Origin: an uncultured delta proteobacterium
Lineage (GTDB): Bacteria; Myxococcota_A; Polyangia; Polyangiales; Ga0077539
Length of the DNA stretch: 34,220 nucleotides
Direction: 5' to 3'
Assembly (NCBI GenBank): GCA_903845045.1
Contig: CAIMWA010000408.1
Coordinates: 1 to 34,220 of the forward strand
The position numbers and the translations under genes were made by a program. Shown piece after piece: positions 8,048 through 15,551 of the stretch; position 1 is the stretch's first letter; each line of letters begins with the position of its first letter. The notes under the pieces were generated by a model, which saw only the letters and a list, made by a program, of their open reading frames with translations, was not told the DNA's origin and ran no database searches.

Positions 8048-10374
8048 GCGCACCGCTTCGCGTCGAGCGCGTGGGCGCATCGCGGCTCCGGGTTCACGCG
8101 CCGGAGGACGCCGGCGCGCGCGATCGCCTCACCACGTGGCTCTCGATGCGGCCCGAGGTCGCCGCGTGGCGATTCCTCCCCGAGTCGCGCACCGTCGACG
8201 TGCACGTGCGCGACGGCGTCGCGGCCCAAGGACGCCTGCTCCGCGCGCTTCGCGACCAGGACGCCGTCGAGCGCCCCGCTCCGGAGCTGCAGCCCGCGGT
8301 GTCCGTGGCCCATGCCCTCGAAGGACGTGCCCGGCTGCGCCTCCACGGCCCTTCGTACGGCGACGTGCGCCGCGCGGCTGCCTTCGTCGGGCGGCTCCCG
8401 GGCGTGGCGCTGTGCGAGCCCTCCGTCGACGGCGCTTCGCTCGTCGTGCGCTTCGACCCGGCGCAGACCGGAGCCCCCGCGCTCGCCGCGGCCGTCGAGG
8501 CGTCGGACCCCGCGCTCTGGCCCGTCGCCCCGCCCGAAGGGCACCCTCGTCCGACATGGTGGCCCACGGCGTTCAACACCGCGGTGCTGGCGGCCAGCGT
8601 CGCCGGCGTGGCCCCGCCCGCGGCCCTCGCGGCGGGGATCACCGTGTCCGCCGTCCCTTCGGTGCGTCGCGCGCTGCGGGCGCTCGGCGAGGGCCGCGCG
8701 AGCGTCGACCACCTCGACGTGGCCGCCGTCTCCATCGCCGTCGCCACTGGGCAGCCGGCCACCGCGGCGTTCATCACGTGGCTCCTCGGCCTCGGTGACC
8801 TGCTCCTCGCGCACACGTCGGACCGCGCCCGCGCGGCCCTGTCGAAGGTCGTCGGCATCGGGGCGCGGGACGCGTGGCGCGTCGCGGGCGAGGGCGTCGA
8901 GAAGGTCTCCGTCGACAAGCTCCGCCCGGGCGACCTGCTCGTCATCGACGCGGGCGGCAGCGTGGCCGCCGACGGCCGCGTGCTCCGCGGCGAGGCGCTC
9001 CTCGACGAGAAGGCGCTCACCGGCGAGTCGGCGCCGAAGGCCCGCCGCGAGGGCGACCGCGTGCTCGCCGCCAGCGTCGTCACCGAGGGGCACATCGTCG
9101 TCGAGGTGCAGCGCACCGGCGACGACACCGCGGCCGCGCGCATCGTGCGCATCCTCGAGACGGCCGCGACGAAGCCCATGACGCTGCAGCGTGACGCCGA
9201 GCGCATGGCCGACCGCGTCGTGCTGCCGACCTTCGGCCTCGCGGGGGGCGCCGCGTTCCTGGCCGGCGACATCCAGCGCGCGACGAGCGTGCTCATCACC
9301 GACTTCGGCACCGGGCTCCGCATCGCCGTGCCCGCGAGCGCGCTGGCCTCCATGGCGGCGGCGGCGCGCGCGGGCGTGCTGGTGAAGGGCGCGCAGTTCC
9401 TCGAGCGCCTCTCCAAGGCCGACGTCGTGGTCTTCGACAAGACCGGAACGCTGACCCTCGGCCACCCCGACGTCGTCGAGTTCTCGACCTTCGGCGCGAT
9501 GACGGCCGACGAAGCCCTCTCCCTCGCCGCCGGCGCCGAGGCGCGGCAGCACCACCCCATCGCCGAGGCCGTGCGACGGTTCGCTTCGAGCCGCGGCGCA
9601 TCGCCTCGCAGCGCCGACCTGGGCAGCGAGCGGGCCGTGCTCGGCATGGGACTCAGGGCCGTCGTCGACGGGCGCGTGGTGCACCTCGGGAGCCTTCGGT
9701 TCCTGCGCCGCGAAGGCCTGTCCGCGGGCGCCGCGGAGCTCCCGGCGAAGCGCCTGCAGGCGCACGGTGTCTCGCCGCTGGCGCTCGCCATCGACGGCGA
9801 CGTCGTGGGTCTCTTCGGCCTCGCGGACCGTCCTCGCCCCGAGAGCGCGGCCGTCGTGCGCGCCCTCGAGGCTGGAGGTCGTCGCCACGTCGCGGTGATG
9901 TCCGGTGATGCGAAGGCCACCGTCGACGCCCTCGGCCGCGAGATCGGCATCTCCGAGGCCGTCGGCGAGCTCCTCCCCGAAGACAAGGTCGCCTACGTGC
10001 GCGCCCAGAAGGAGCGCGGACGGATCGTGGCGATGGTCGGCGACGGCATCAACGACGCACCGGCCCTCGCGGTGGCCGACGTCGGCATCTCGCTCCACGG
10101 CGCCACCGACGCGGCCATGGAGACCGCCGACGTGGTGCTCCTCGACGGCGGCCTCGCGAAGCTCCCGGACGCATTCCGACTCGCCGACGAGGCCGTCGCG
10201 TCGGTGCGCTCGAGCGTCGCCATGGTCGTCGCCCCGAACGCTGCGGCGCTCGGCCTCGCGGCCCTCGGGCTGCTAGGACCCGCGGGCGCCGCGCTCGTCA
10301 ACAACGGTTCCACGGTCGTGGCCGGCATCGCGGCGTTGAGGCCGCTCTTCCGCGCCGCCGCGAGGAGGTCCTAG
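8044..10374 (+). CDS. Atypical P1B-like P-type ATPase lacking CPC
   Basis: A 776-aa ATPase from GTG 8044, which overlaps the upstream stop. Two N-terminal HMA-like folds (about 1-75 and 85-160) lack CxxC. Core motifs are intact: LTGES at 325-329 (A-domain), phosphorylation site DKTGTLT at D465, HP at 504-505 (the P1B nucleotide-binding signature), and GDGIND at 666-671. About eight hydrophobic helices are seen: four near 178-270, two before the P-domain and two at the end. In the helix that carries CPC or SPC in heavy-metal pumps the sequence is TDFGTGLRIAVP, so Phe421-Gly422-Thr423 occupy the CPC position. The protein has a single cysteine, in the second HMA fold. It should therefore hydrolyse ATP and move something, but not by the standard Cu/Zn cysteine site. 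Substrate unknown. Confidence 0.92.
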   Translation: MSAPLRVERVGASRLRVHAPEDAGARDRLTTWLSMRPEVAAWRFLPESRTVDVHVRDGVAAQGRLLRALRDQDAVERPAPELQPAVSVAHALEGRARLRLHGPSYGDVRRAAAFVGRLPGVALCEPSVDGASLVVRFDPAQTGAPALAAAVEASDPALWPVAPPEGHPRPTWWPTAFNTAVLAASVAGVAPPAALAAGITVSAVPSVRRALRALGEGRASVDHLDVAAVSIAVATGQPATAAFITWLLGLGDLLLAHTSDRARAALSKVVGIGARDAWRVAGEGVEKVSVDKLRPGDLLVIDAGGSVAADGRVLRGEALLDEKALTGESAPKARREGDRVLAASVVTEGHIVVEVQRTGDDTAAARIVRILETAATKPMTLQRDAERMADRVVLPTFGLAGGAAFLAGDIQRATSVLITDFGTGLRIAVPASALASMAAAARAGVLVKGAQFLERLSKADVVVFDKTGTLTLGHPDVVEFSTFGAMTADEALSLAAGAEARQHHPIAEAVRRFASSRGASPRSADLGSERAVLGMGLRAVVDGRVVHLGSLRFLRREGLSAGAAELPAKRLQAHGVSPLALAIDGDVVGLFGLADRPRPESAAVVRALEAGGRRHVAVMSGDAKATVDALGREIGISEAVGELLPEDKVAYVRAQKERGRIVAMVGDGINDAPALAVADVGISLHGATDAAMETADVVLLDGGLAKLPDAFRLADEAVASVRSSVAMVVAPNAAALGLAALGLLGPAGAALVNNGSTVVAGIAALRPLFRAAARRS

Positions 10375-10377
10375 ACG

Positions 10378-10740
10378 ATGCGAATGAAGGTGCGCGGGGT
10401 CATCCGCACGACACGGCTGGCGTCCGCGGGGCTCGGCGTCGTGCTCTCGCCGATCCCCTTCGCCGACGAACTATTGCTCGTCCCCGTCTACGCCCTGATG
10501 ACGGGGTCCATCGCGCGCGCCCACGGGGTCCCGCTGCTTCGTGCGCCGTGGCGTCGCGCCGCCGTCGCAGCCGGGGCCGGGCTCGCGCTCCGGGCGGCGG
10601 GGAACCTCGCCTTCGCCTTCGTGCCCGGCGTCGCCGCGGTCTCCAACGCGCTGTCCGCCGCGCTGCTCACCGAGGTGCTCGGCCGCCACGTCGACGGGCT
10701 CTGCGAGCGCGCTTCCGCGAAGAACGCCAGCTCGACCTGA
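10378..10740 (+). CDS. DUF697-like small membrane protein
   Basis: A 120-aa protein starting 3 nt after the ATPase stop, with a strong ribosome site (GAGGAGG at 10362-10368). It has two hydrophobic helical regions: LGVVLSPIPFADELLLVPVY and, near residues 75-100, GNLAFAFVPGVAAVSNALS. The first, with SPIPFAD, is characteristic of DUF697 membrane proteins, often associated with GTPases. No cysteine or obvious catalytic residue is present. As the last gene of the ATPase operon it may be an accessory subunit. A second ATG at 10384 is an alternative start. Confidence 0.75.
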   Translation: MRMKVRGVIRTTRLASAGLGVVLSPIPFADELLLVPVYALMTGSIARAHGVPLLRAPWRRAAVAAGAGLALRAAGNLAFAFVPGVAAVSNALSAALLTEVLGRHVDGLCERASAKNASST

Positions 10741-10745
10741 CGCAC

Positions 10746-10786
10746 GTCGCCCCGGGGTCGAAGGTTCGAGCCCCTTGCGGCCACTC
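10746..10786 (+). other. tRNA 3'-half-like sequence (possible relic)
   Basis: This intergenic stretch reads like the end of a tRNA: a GGGGTCG variable-loop-like segment, GAAGG, TTCGAGC (T-loop consensus), CCCTT, then TGCGGCCACTCA where an acceptor end and CCA would lie. The T-stem has one A-C mismatch and a G-T pair. No matching 5' half, D-arm or anticodon arm lies within the right distance, so it is not an intact tRNA. It could be a tRNA fragment left by an old integration, or chance. Confidence 0.25.
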
Positions 10787-10837
10787 ATGAAGTGCGCGAA
10801 ACGGCGCAGTGCGCACCGCGCAGAAACGAGATGCTTG

Positions 10838-11329
10838 ATGAGCGAGACCGGCGATCGTGATGGCGGGGCGCAGCCCTGCCGAAGGCAGTTCCTGTGTGTC
10901 CTCGGCGCCGCCGCCGGAGCGTTGGCGCTCGGCAGCGAAGGGTGCGGGGGCCCCTCCACCGCGCCCTTCACCGCGGGCAACGCGGCCGACCACCCCGTGG
11001 GTACGTTCCGGATGTTCTCGGGCAACGGCACCATCATCGGCCGCGATGCCGCGGGCTTCTACGCGTACTCCACGTCGTGCACGCACCAGGGCGTGGCCAT
11101 CGATTTCTCGAGCGGCACCTCGTGCTCCACCGTCGCCGGGTGCTCGTCGCAGAGCACGACCGGAACCACGACGTGCGCCGCCCACGGATCGCGCTTCGAC
11201 GGCACCGGCGCGGTGATCCAGGGGCCCGCGCGGACCGCCCTCGAGCACTTCAAGCTGACCATCGTCGGCGGCGTGCTCAACGTCGATCCGACCGCCGTCG
11301 TCGCCGCCGCGACCCGCGTCGCGGTCTGA
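10838..11329 (+). CDS. Rieske [2Fe-2S] protein with Tat-type signal
   Basis: A 163-aa protein from ATG 10838. Near the N-terminus a twin-arginine (R15-R16, CRRQFL) precedes a hydrophobic stretch, giving a Tat-type signal, as expected for export of a folded Fe-S protein. A Cys at position 36 (SEGC) could be a lipidation site. The Rieske cluster ligands are visible as C81-x-H83 (SCTHQG) and C113-x2-H116 (CAAHGSRFD). The length is short, as for small stand-alone periplasmic Rieske proteins, and no cytochrome b gene is near, so it is not obviously part of a bc1 complex. An electron-transfer role is inferred; the partner is unknown. The frame is open further upstream, but this start gives the proper signal. 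Confidence 0.85.
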   Translation: MSETGDRDGGAQPCRRQFLCVLGAAAGALALGSEGCGGPSTAPFTAGNAADHPVGTFRMFSGNGTIIGRDAAGFYAYSTSCTHQGVAIDFSSGTSCSTVAGCSSQSTTGTTTCAAHGSRFDGTGAVIQGPARTALEHFKLTIVGGVLNVDPTAVVAAATRVAV

Positions 11330-11366
11330 GCCATCCCATCCTTCGCGCGCCCACCCCGGCGCCGCC

Positions 11367-11396
11367 TTGACCCACCTTCACGCTGGCAAGTAGCTT
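11367..11396 (+). promoter_or_regulatory. Putative promoter of the outer-membrane protein/sigma operon
   Basis: TTGACC (11367-11372), an 18-bp spacer and TAGCTT (11391-11396). The predicted start of transcription (about 11403) falls almost on the TTG start codon at 11406, and no ribosome site lies between. This implies a leaderless mRNA, or use of the second TTG at 11415. Confidence 0.55.
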
Positions 11397-11405
11397 CGCC
11401 GCCGG

Positions 11406-12434
11406 TTGGCGGTTTTGCGCAGATTTTCATGGGTTTTCGCGGCTGCAGGGGGTGCCTGGGCATTGGCTCCGGCGACGGCGCGCGCGCAGCCCGCTCCGCC
11501 CGCGCTCCTGCAGGTCACGGCGCCGCCGTCGACGGACTGCCCCGACGAAGCCGGGCTCTCCCGCGCCGTCGCTGCGCGCCTGGGCCGCGACCCCTTCGCC
11601 GCCGACGCCACGCGGCGCATCGACGTTCGCTTCGCACCGGCCACCCGCGGTCCGCGCCGCGCGCGCATCTCCATCCACGACGGCGCCTCGGCGGTCGCCC
11701 TGCGGCACCTCGTGCAGCCGGGACCGACCTGCGAACGGCTCGCCGACGCGGTGACCCTCGCGGTGACGCTGGCCATCGACCCCGACGTCCTCCTTCGACC
11801 GCCGCCGGCGCCGACGCCCCCGGTGCCGGCGCCCGTGGCGTGCCCCGAGGTCACCTGCCCTGCGTGCGCCGTGTGCCCACCGCCGCCGCCACCGCCGCCG
11901 CCGTTGCCACCGCCGATTCGGCCCGTGCCCCGGCCGCCGGTGTTCGTGGCGCTGACCGGAGGCGTGTCGGCGGGGCTGGTGCCGTCGATCACCGGTGTGT
12001 TCGGCGTCAGCGCCGTCGTGGGCCTCGACGCGCGGTGGAGCCTCGACCTCGGTGCGTCGTTCACGCCCATCGTTCCGACGCGCGACGGCACCGTGGGCGT
12101 CGGCCGTACCATCGGACGCGTCGGCGCGTGCTTCGACGTCGGCCCGCGATGGGTGCGCCTCGGCGGCTGCGCCGACGTCGTGGGCGGCGTGGTCCACATG
12201 ACGGCGCTCTCCCTCGACCCCGTGGCCCCTGGCGATCGCGGATGGTTCGGCGCGGCTGTCGAGGCGCACGCGCGCTTCATCCCGTGGCGTTGGATCGTCG
12301 TGGGAGTGCACGCACGCGGCGTCGTTCCGGTGTTCGGCTGGGCGCCGCGCGTCGAGGGCGCGTCGGAGCCGTCGTTCTCGCCGTCGCCCTTCGCCTTCGA
12401 GGGCGAAGTGTCCGTCGGGGCGCGGTTGCAGTGA
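11406..12434 (+). CDS. Secreted protein with Pro-rich linker and outer-membrane barrel-like domain
   Basis: A 342-aa protein. An in-frame TAG at 11391 limits the start to TTG 11406 (or TTG 11415). A Sec signal ends at an ATARA cleavage site near residue 27. Residues ~35-130 form a small domain (TDCPDEAGLSRAVAARLG, and CERLADAVTLAVTLAI with a Cys) common at the N-terminus of myxobacterial periplasmic proteins. A linker of Cys and a long proline run (about 135-170) follows. The C-terminal ~170 residues alternate hydrophobic and polar residues with Gly turns (FVALTGGVSAGL, LDLGASFTPIVP, FEGEVSVGARLQ), as in outer-membrane beta barrels. It heads a block with a sigma factor gene, so it may be an envelope sensor or product of that regulator; this is inference. 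Confidence 0.8.
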   Translation: MAVLRRFSWVFAAAGGAWALAPATARAQPAPPALLQVTAPPSTDCPDEAGLSRAVAARLGRDPFAADATRRIDVRFAPATRGPRRARISIHDGASAVALRHLVQPGPTCERLADAVTLAVTLAIDPDVLLRPPPAPTPPVPAPVACPEVTCPACAVCPPPPPPPPPLPPPIRPVPRPPVFVALTGGVSAGLVPSITGVFGVSAVVGLDARWSLDLGASFTPIVPTRDGTVGVGRTIGRVGACFDVGPRWVRLGGCADVVGGVVHMTALSLDPVAPGDRGWFGAAVEAHARFIPWRWIVVGVHARGVVPVFGWAPRVEGASEPSFSPSPFAFEGEVSVGARLQ

Positions 12435-12491
12435 TGGAGCGGAACGCCGTCGGCCATGCATGGGCGTGGGTCCGAGCAAGGGCGTACGAAC

Positions 12492-13058
12492 ATGGTCGTG
12501 AGTGAAGCCGACGTTCCGAGCGGCGAAGCGGTGCCGTGGACGGTGACGTCGATCCACGCGGCGCACGCCGATTTCGTGTGGGCGTCGCTGCATCGGCTCG
12601 GGGTGCCCGAGAGCGATCGTCCGGACCTGCTCCAAGAGGTCTTCGTCGTGGTGCATCGGCGCCTCGACTCCTTCGACGGGTCGTCGCGCATGACGACGTG
12701 GCTCTTCGGCATCTGCCTGCGCGTGGTGCTCGGCTGGCGCCGTCGGCGCCGGCGTCACCCCGAGACGCTGACCGACGTCACCCCCGAGGGAGATTGGGAC
12801 GACGCGGCCCGCTCGCCGGAGCAGGAGCTGATGACGTCGCAGGCGAAGACGCTGGTGTGGCGTGCCCTCGACGCCCTCGACGTCGAGAAGCGGGCGGTGT
12901 TCGTGATGTTCGAACTCGAAGAGCTGAGCTGCGTCGAAATCGCGGCGGTCATGGGCACGCCCGTCGGGACCGTCTATTCTCGTCTCCACGCTGCGAGGGC
13001 GGCGTTCGCGAAGTCGGTGCTCGCGCTGCAGGCTGCGGCGCCGGGAGGAGCCCCATGA
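12492..13058 (+). CDS. ECF-type RNA polymerase sigma factor
   Basis: A 188-aa protein from ATG 12492 (ATG 12456 adds 12 residues). Sigma region 2 is recognisable as DRPDLLQEVFVVVHRRLDSF followed by SSRMTTWLFGICLRVVLGWRRR. Region 4 is LDVEKRAVFVMFELEELSCVE followed by IAAVMGTPVGTVYSRLHAAR, a helix-turn-helix for -35 recognition. Regions 1 and 3 are absent, as in group 4 (ECF) factors. The stop overlaps the start of the next gene (ATGA, 13055-13058), so the downstream membrane protein is translationally coupled, the position where an anti-sigma factor usually lies. Its target promoters are unknown. Confidence 0.92.
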   Translation: MVVSEADVPSGEAVPWTVTSIHAAHADFVWASLHRLGVPESDRPDLLQEVFVVVHRRLDSFDGSSRMTTWLFGICLRVVLGWRRRRRRHPETLTDVTPEGDWDDAARSPEQELMTSQAKTLVWRALDALDVEKRAVFVMFELEELSCVEIAAVMGTPVGTVYSRLHAARAAFAKSVLALQAAAPGGAP

Positions 13059-13750
13059 ACGATCCGTTGCGATGGACCGATCCGGCCAGTGGCGCGCCGG
13101 ACGAGGTGCGGGCGCTGCTCGCCGCGGCACGCTCGTCGACGCCGCGGATGCCTCCGGCGGTGCGTCTCGCCTCGGCGCACGCCGTGGCCAAGGTCGCCAC
13201 GGGCGCGGCCGCCGCGACGCCGGCGTGGACGGCGCTGAAGGTGGTCGGCCTGCTCGCTTCCGCGGGAGCGGCGGCGGTCACGGCGCACCACGTCCAGGAG
13301 CGCCACGTGTCGCGGTTCCACGTCGCTCCGGCGGCGGCGCGGGTCGTGCCGCCGAACGTCGAGGCGCAGCCGTCGGCACCCGAGCCGGCGGCGCCCGTGG
13401 CAGCGGCTGCCGAAGCCGTCCCGCCGGTGGTGGCCGTTCCCGAGGCCCAGGTCGCTCCGGCTTCGGCGACGCATCGCCGCGTGGCGCCCTCGGAGTCCGA
13501 GCTGCTCGAGCGCGCGCGGCGCGAGCTCGCTCTCGGGGAGACCTCGCAGGCGCTGTCGACGCTGCGCGAGCATGCTCGCACCTACCCGCGCTCGGCCTTG
13601 GCCGAGGAGCGGGACTACCTCACCTTCCGCGCCGGGTCCCGCGGTGCGGCGCCGGACGGGGTCGCGCGCGCGGCGGCGCGGTTCCTGGCGGTGCACCCGA
13701 GCGGCATCTACTCGTCGCAGGTGCGTGCGATGCAGGACGCTTCGCGGTGA
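13055..13750 (+). CDS. Single-pass membrane protein, candidate anti-sigma factor
   Basis: A 231-aa protein with a very strong ribosome site (GGGAGGAG, 13043-13050), overlapping the sigma gene by 4 nt. A ~50-residue N-terminal cytoplasmic segment precedes one transmembrane helix (about 52-72). A Pro/Ala/Val-rich periplasmic linker follows, and the C-terminal ~85 residues look like TPR helices (SELLERARRELALGETSQAL, then ALAEERDYLTF). Position and topology fit an anti-sigma factor. It lacks the HxxxCxxC zinc anti-sigma motif, so if it binds the sigma factor it does so by another fold. The TPR-like part could sense envelope components. The next gene starts in its stop codon. Confidence 0.82.
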   Translation: MNDPLRWTDPASGAPDEVRALLAAARSSTPRMPPAVRLASAHAVAKVATGAAAATPAWTALKVVGLLASAGAAAVTAHHVQERHVSRFHVAPAAARVVPPNVEAQPSAPEPAAPVAAAAEAVPPVVAVPEAQVAPASATHRRVAPSESELLERARRELALGETSQALSTLREHARTYPRSALAEERDYLTFRAGSRGAAPDGVARAAARFLAVHPSGIYSSQVRAMQDASR

Positions 13751-14559
13751 GGGGTGGCGTCGTCGCGCTCGTGCTCGTGAGCGGGTGCGTGGGCGACGCG
13801 GTGGTCGTACGCCGCCTCGCCGACGCGGCGTCCAGCGATGCCGCGACCGCCGACGCGCCGGCCGTCGATGTCGTCGCGCAGGACGTCGCCGTGACCGACG
13901 CCTCGGTGATCGATGCCGCGGCCGATGGGCCCGCCGACGTGGGCACGGACGGGGCTGCCGACGCGGCCGTCGACGTCGCCGCTGACGCATCGCTTCCGCT
14001 CGCGCTGCGCATCTACGTGACCGCCACCGGGGTGGAGAACGTGAACTCGCCGTCGGCGTTCTCGGCCGTCGTGCGCGTCACCACCACGCGCGGCGACCGC
14101 CTCGTGAACGTCCGTACCGCGCTGGAGCACGAGGGCGTGCCGGTGCCATGGACCGTCGAGGGCGTCGGTCAGACCACCGCGGCCGTCGGCGACTACGACG
14201 GGACGCTGAACCTCACGGTGCCCGGCGACGACGGCGTCGACCATCTGCTGCCGCTCTCGACGGTGCCCGTGTTCAGCTTCACGGCGCCACGCAACCACGA
14301 CCGGGTGCAGCGCAGCCTTCCGCTGACCATCGCCTGGTCACCGTTCGGCGGAGCGGTGACGACGCTGATCCTCCCGGAGCCACCGCGGGTCGTACCCGAC
14401 CTGGGGAGCGCCGTCATCGCCGCGGGATCGTTCGGCCCGGAGCTCGTCGAGTGGCGCATCCGCTTGCAGCGCGAGACCTCGCAGCCCATCGTGGGCTTCG
14501 CCCCCGAGTCGACGCTCACCGTCGCCGTCGTGAACTCCGTCGAGATCAGCCTCGAGTAG
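13747..14559 (+). CDS. Lipoprotein with Asp/Ala-rich linker
   Basis: A 270-aa protein from GTG 13747, which overlaps the upstream stop (GTGA). The signal is very short: MRGGVVALVLVSGC with lipobox Cys14. An Asp/Ala-rich linker (about 25-80) resembles the one in the Cys-rich lipoprotein at 3716. The rest is beta-rich (LRIYVTATGVENVNSPSAF and later FTAPRNHDRVQRSLPLTIAW), suggesting one or two Ig-like folds; no enzyme motif is seen. As the last gene of the block starting at 11406 it is probably co-expressed with the outer-membrane protein and the sigma/anti-sigma pair. Function unknown. It ends 2 bp from the end of the convergent J-like gene. Confidence 0.78.
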   Translation: MRGGVVALVLVSGCVGDAVVVRRLADAASSDAATADAPAVDVVAQDVAVTDASVIDAAADGPADVGTDGAADAAVDVAADASLPLALRIYVTATGVENVNSPSAFSAVVRVTTTRGDRLVNVRTALEHEGVPVPWTVEGVGQTTAAVGDYDGTLNLTVPGDDGVDHLLPLSTVPVFSFTAPRNHDRVQRSLPLTIAWSPFGGAVTTLILPEPPRVVPDLGSAVIAAGSFGPELVEWRIRLQRETSQPIVGFAPESTLTVAVVNSVEISLE

Positions 14560-14561
14560 CG

Positions 14562-15392
14562 TCAGCGCGACGCCCGCGCGAGCACGGTCTGCGCGAGGGG
14601 GTTCGACGGGTCGAGCTGCAGCGCCACCCGCGCGAGCCGGGCCGCGTCCTCGAGCGGGGCGTTGGAGAGCATCGCGGCGCGCGAGGCGTGCGCCGGAAGC
14701 CATGGGTCGTCGGGGTTCAGCCGCCCGGCGCGGATCCATGCCTGCGCGGCGTGGTGCCAGCGCTCCTGACGCTCGAGGTTCAGCGCCTCCTGCGCGGCGT
14801 GCCGGGCTTGCATCGCATTCACGCTGCGCCGCGCCTCGTCGAGGCCGGGGTCGTCCGGGCGCTGCGACGCGAGCAGCGACAGCGCCACCGTGAGCACGCC
14901 GCAGACCGTGTCGAGCTCGTCTCGCAGCGTGGCCACCGTGGGCTCCATCGCGAGGTAAGGATCACCGCTGCCATGTGCCCCCCCCGAGGGTCGCCACGAC
15001 GGCGGCGGCGGGATGCTCGAGGGCCGCCGCGCGCGCACCGACTCCCCCGGCACCGGCGCGCCCAGGACCAACGCCGCGAGGTCCGGCATCGAAGGCGTCG
15101 GCGTCGACGACGGCCGCTCCGCAACGGACGGCGCCTGGCCGAGCAGGGCCGTGCGCGCGCGGTCGAGGGCGACGTGGATCGCGCGGAGCTTCGGCGCGAA
15201 GTCCGGCGGCGCGCCGTCGTCGAGGGCCCGGTAGAACGCCTTGCGGAGGGCGTACGCACGCTGCACCACCTGCGCGTCGGCCCCGGCTGCGACGCCGAGC
15301 AGCGCGTGCGCGTCGGTCACGTCGAGGCGCGCGTAGACCCGCGCCACGCGCTCGAGGACCTCCGGGCTCGGTGCTCCCGCCGACATCGACAT
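14562..15392 (-). CDS. Degenerate J-domain / TPR protein
   Basis: Starts at one of three close ATGs (15398, 15392, 15386); 15392 sits 8 nt from a GGAGG site and gives 277 aa. The N-terminal ~70 residues resemble a DnaJ domain (ARLDVTDAHALLGVAAGADA, then VQRAYALRKAFYR and a closing helix), but the HPD tripeptide that stimulates DnaK ATPase is absent. A low-complexity Pro/Ser segment follows. The C-terminal ~120 residues contain TPR-like helices (QEALNLERQERWHHAAQAWI and ARLARVALQLDPSNPLAQTV). It is probably a protein-protein adaptor in the cytoplasm rather than a true co-chaperone. It lies downstream of jag on the same strand but behind a hairpin, so separate transcription is likely. Confidence 0.77.
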   Translation of the reverse strand: MSMSAGAPSPEVLERVARVYARLDVTDAHALLGVAAGADAQVVQRAYALRKAFYRALDDGAPPDFAPKLRAIHVALDRARTALLGQAPSVAERPSSTPTPSMPDLAALVLGAPVPGESVRARRPSSIPPPPSWRPSGGAHGSGDPYLAMEPTVATLRDELDTVCGVLTVALSLLASQRPDDPGLDEARRSVNAMQARHAAQEALNLERQERWHHAAQAWIRAGRLNPDDPWLPAHASRAAMLSNAPLEDAARLARVALQLDPSNPLAQTVLARASR

Positions 15393-15551
15393 GGCCATCG
15401 CCTCCGCCGCCACCTCTCCACCTCGACGGATAGGATGCTTCGGCGCAAGGCGCCACGGCTCCACGACATTTTCCGAGGGGTCACCGGCTGCGCCGCACGG
15501 CGCCCGCCGTCGCAACGATGCCCTGCCGAACGTGAAGATTTTTCGTTGGAC

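Noticed and set aside
7999..10098. A minus-strand open frame of about 700 codons, antisense to the P-type ATPase
   Set aside because: The plus strand carries complete P-type ATPase motifs; the antisense product is Arg/Gly/His-rich and unrecognisable.
8044..10374. Assignment as a copper or zinc exporter (CopA/ZntA)
   Set aside because: CPC in the transport helix and CxxC in the N-terminal domains are both missing, so a substrate name would be unsupported.
10741..10790. An intact tRNA gene
   Set aside because: Only a T-arm-like and acceptor-like end is seen. GGCCGC at 10681-10686 could pair with the 3' part, but it lies inside a coding region and the span (over 100 nt) lacks D and anticodon arms.
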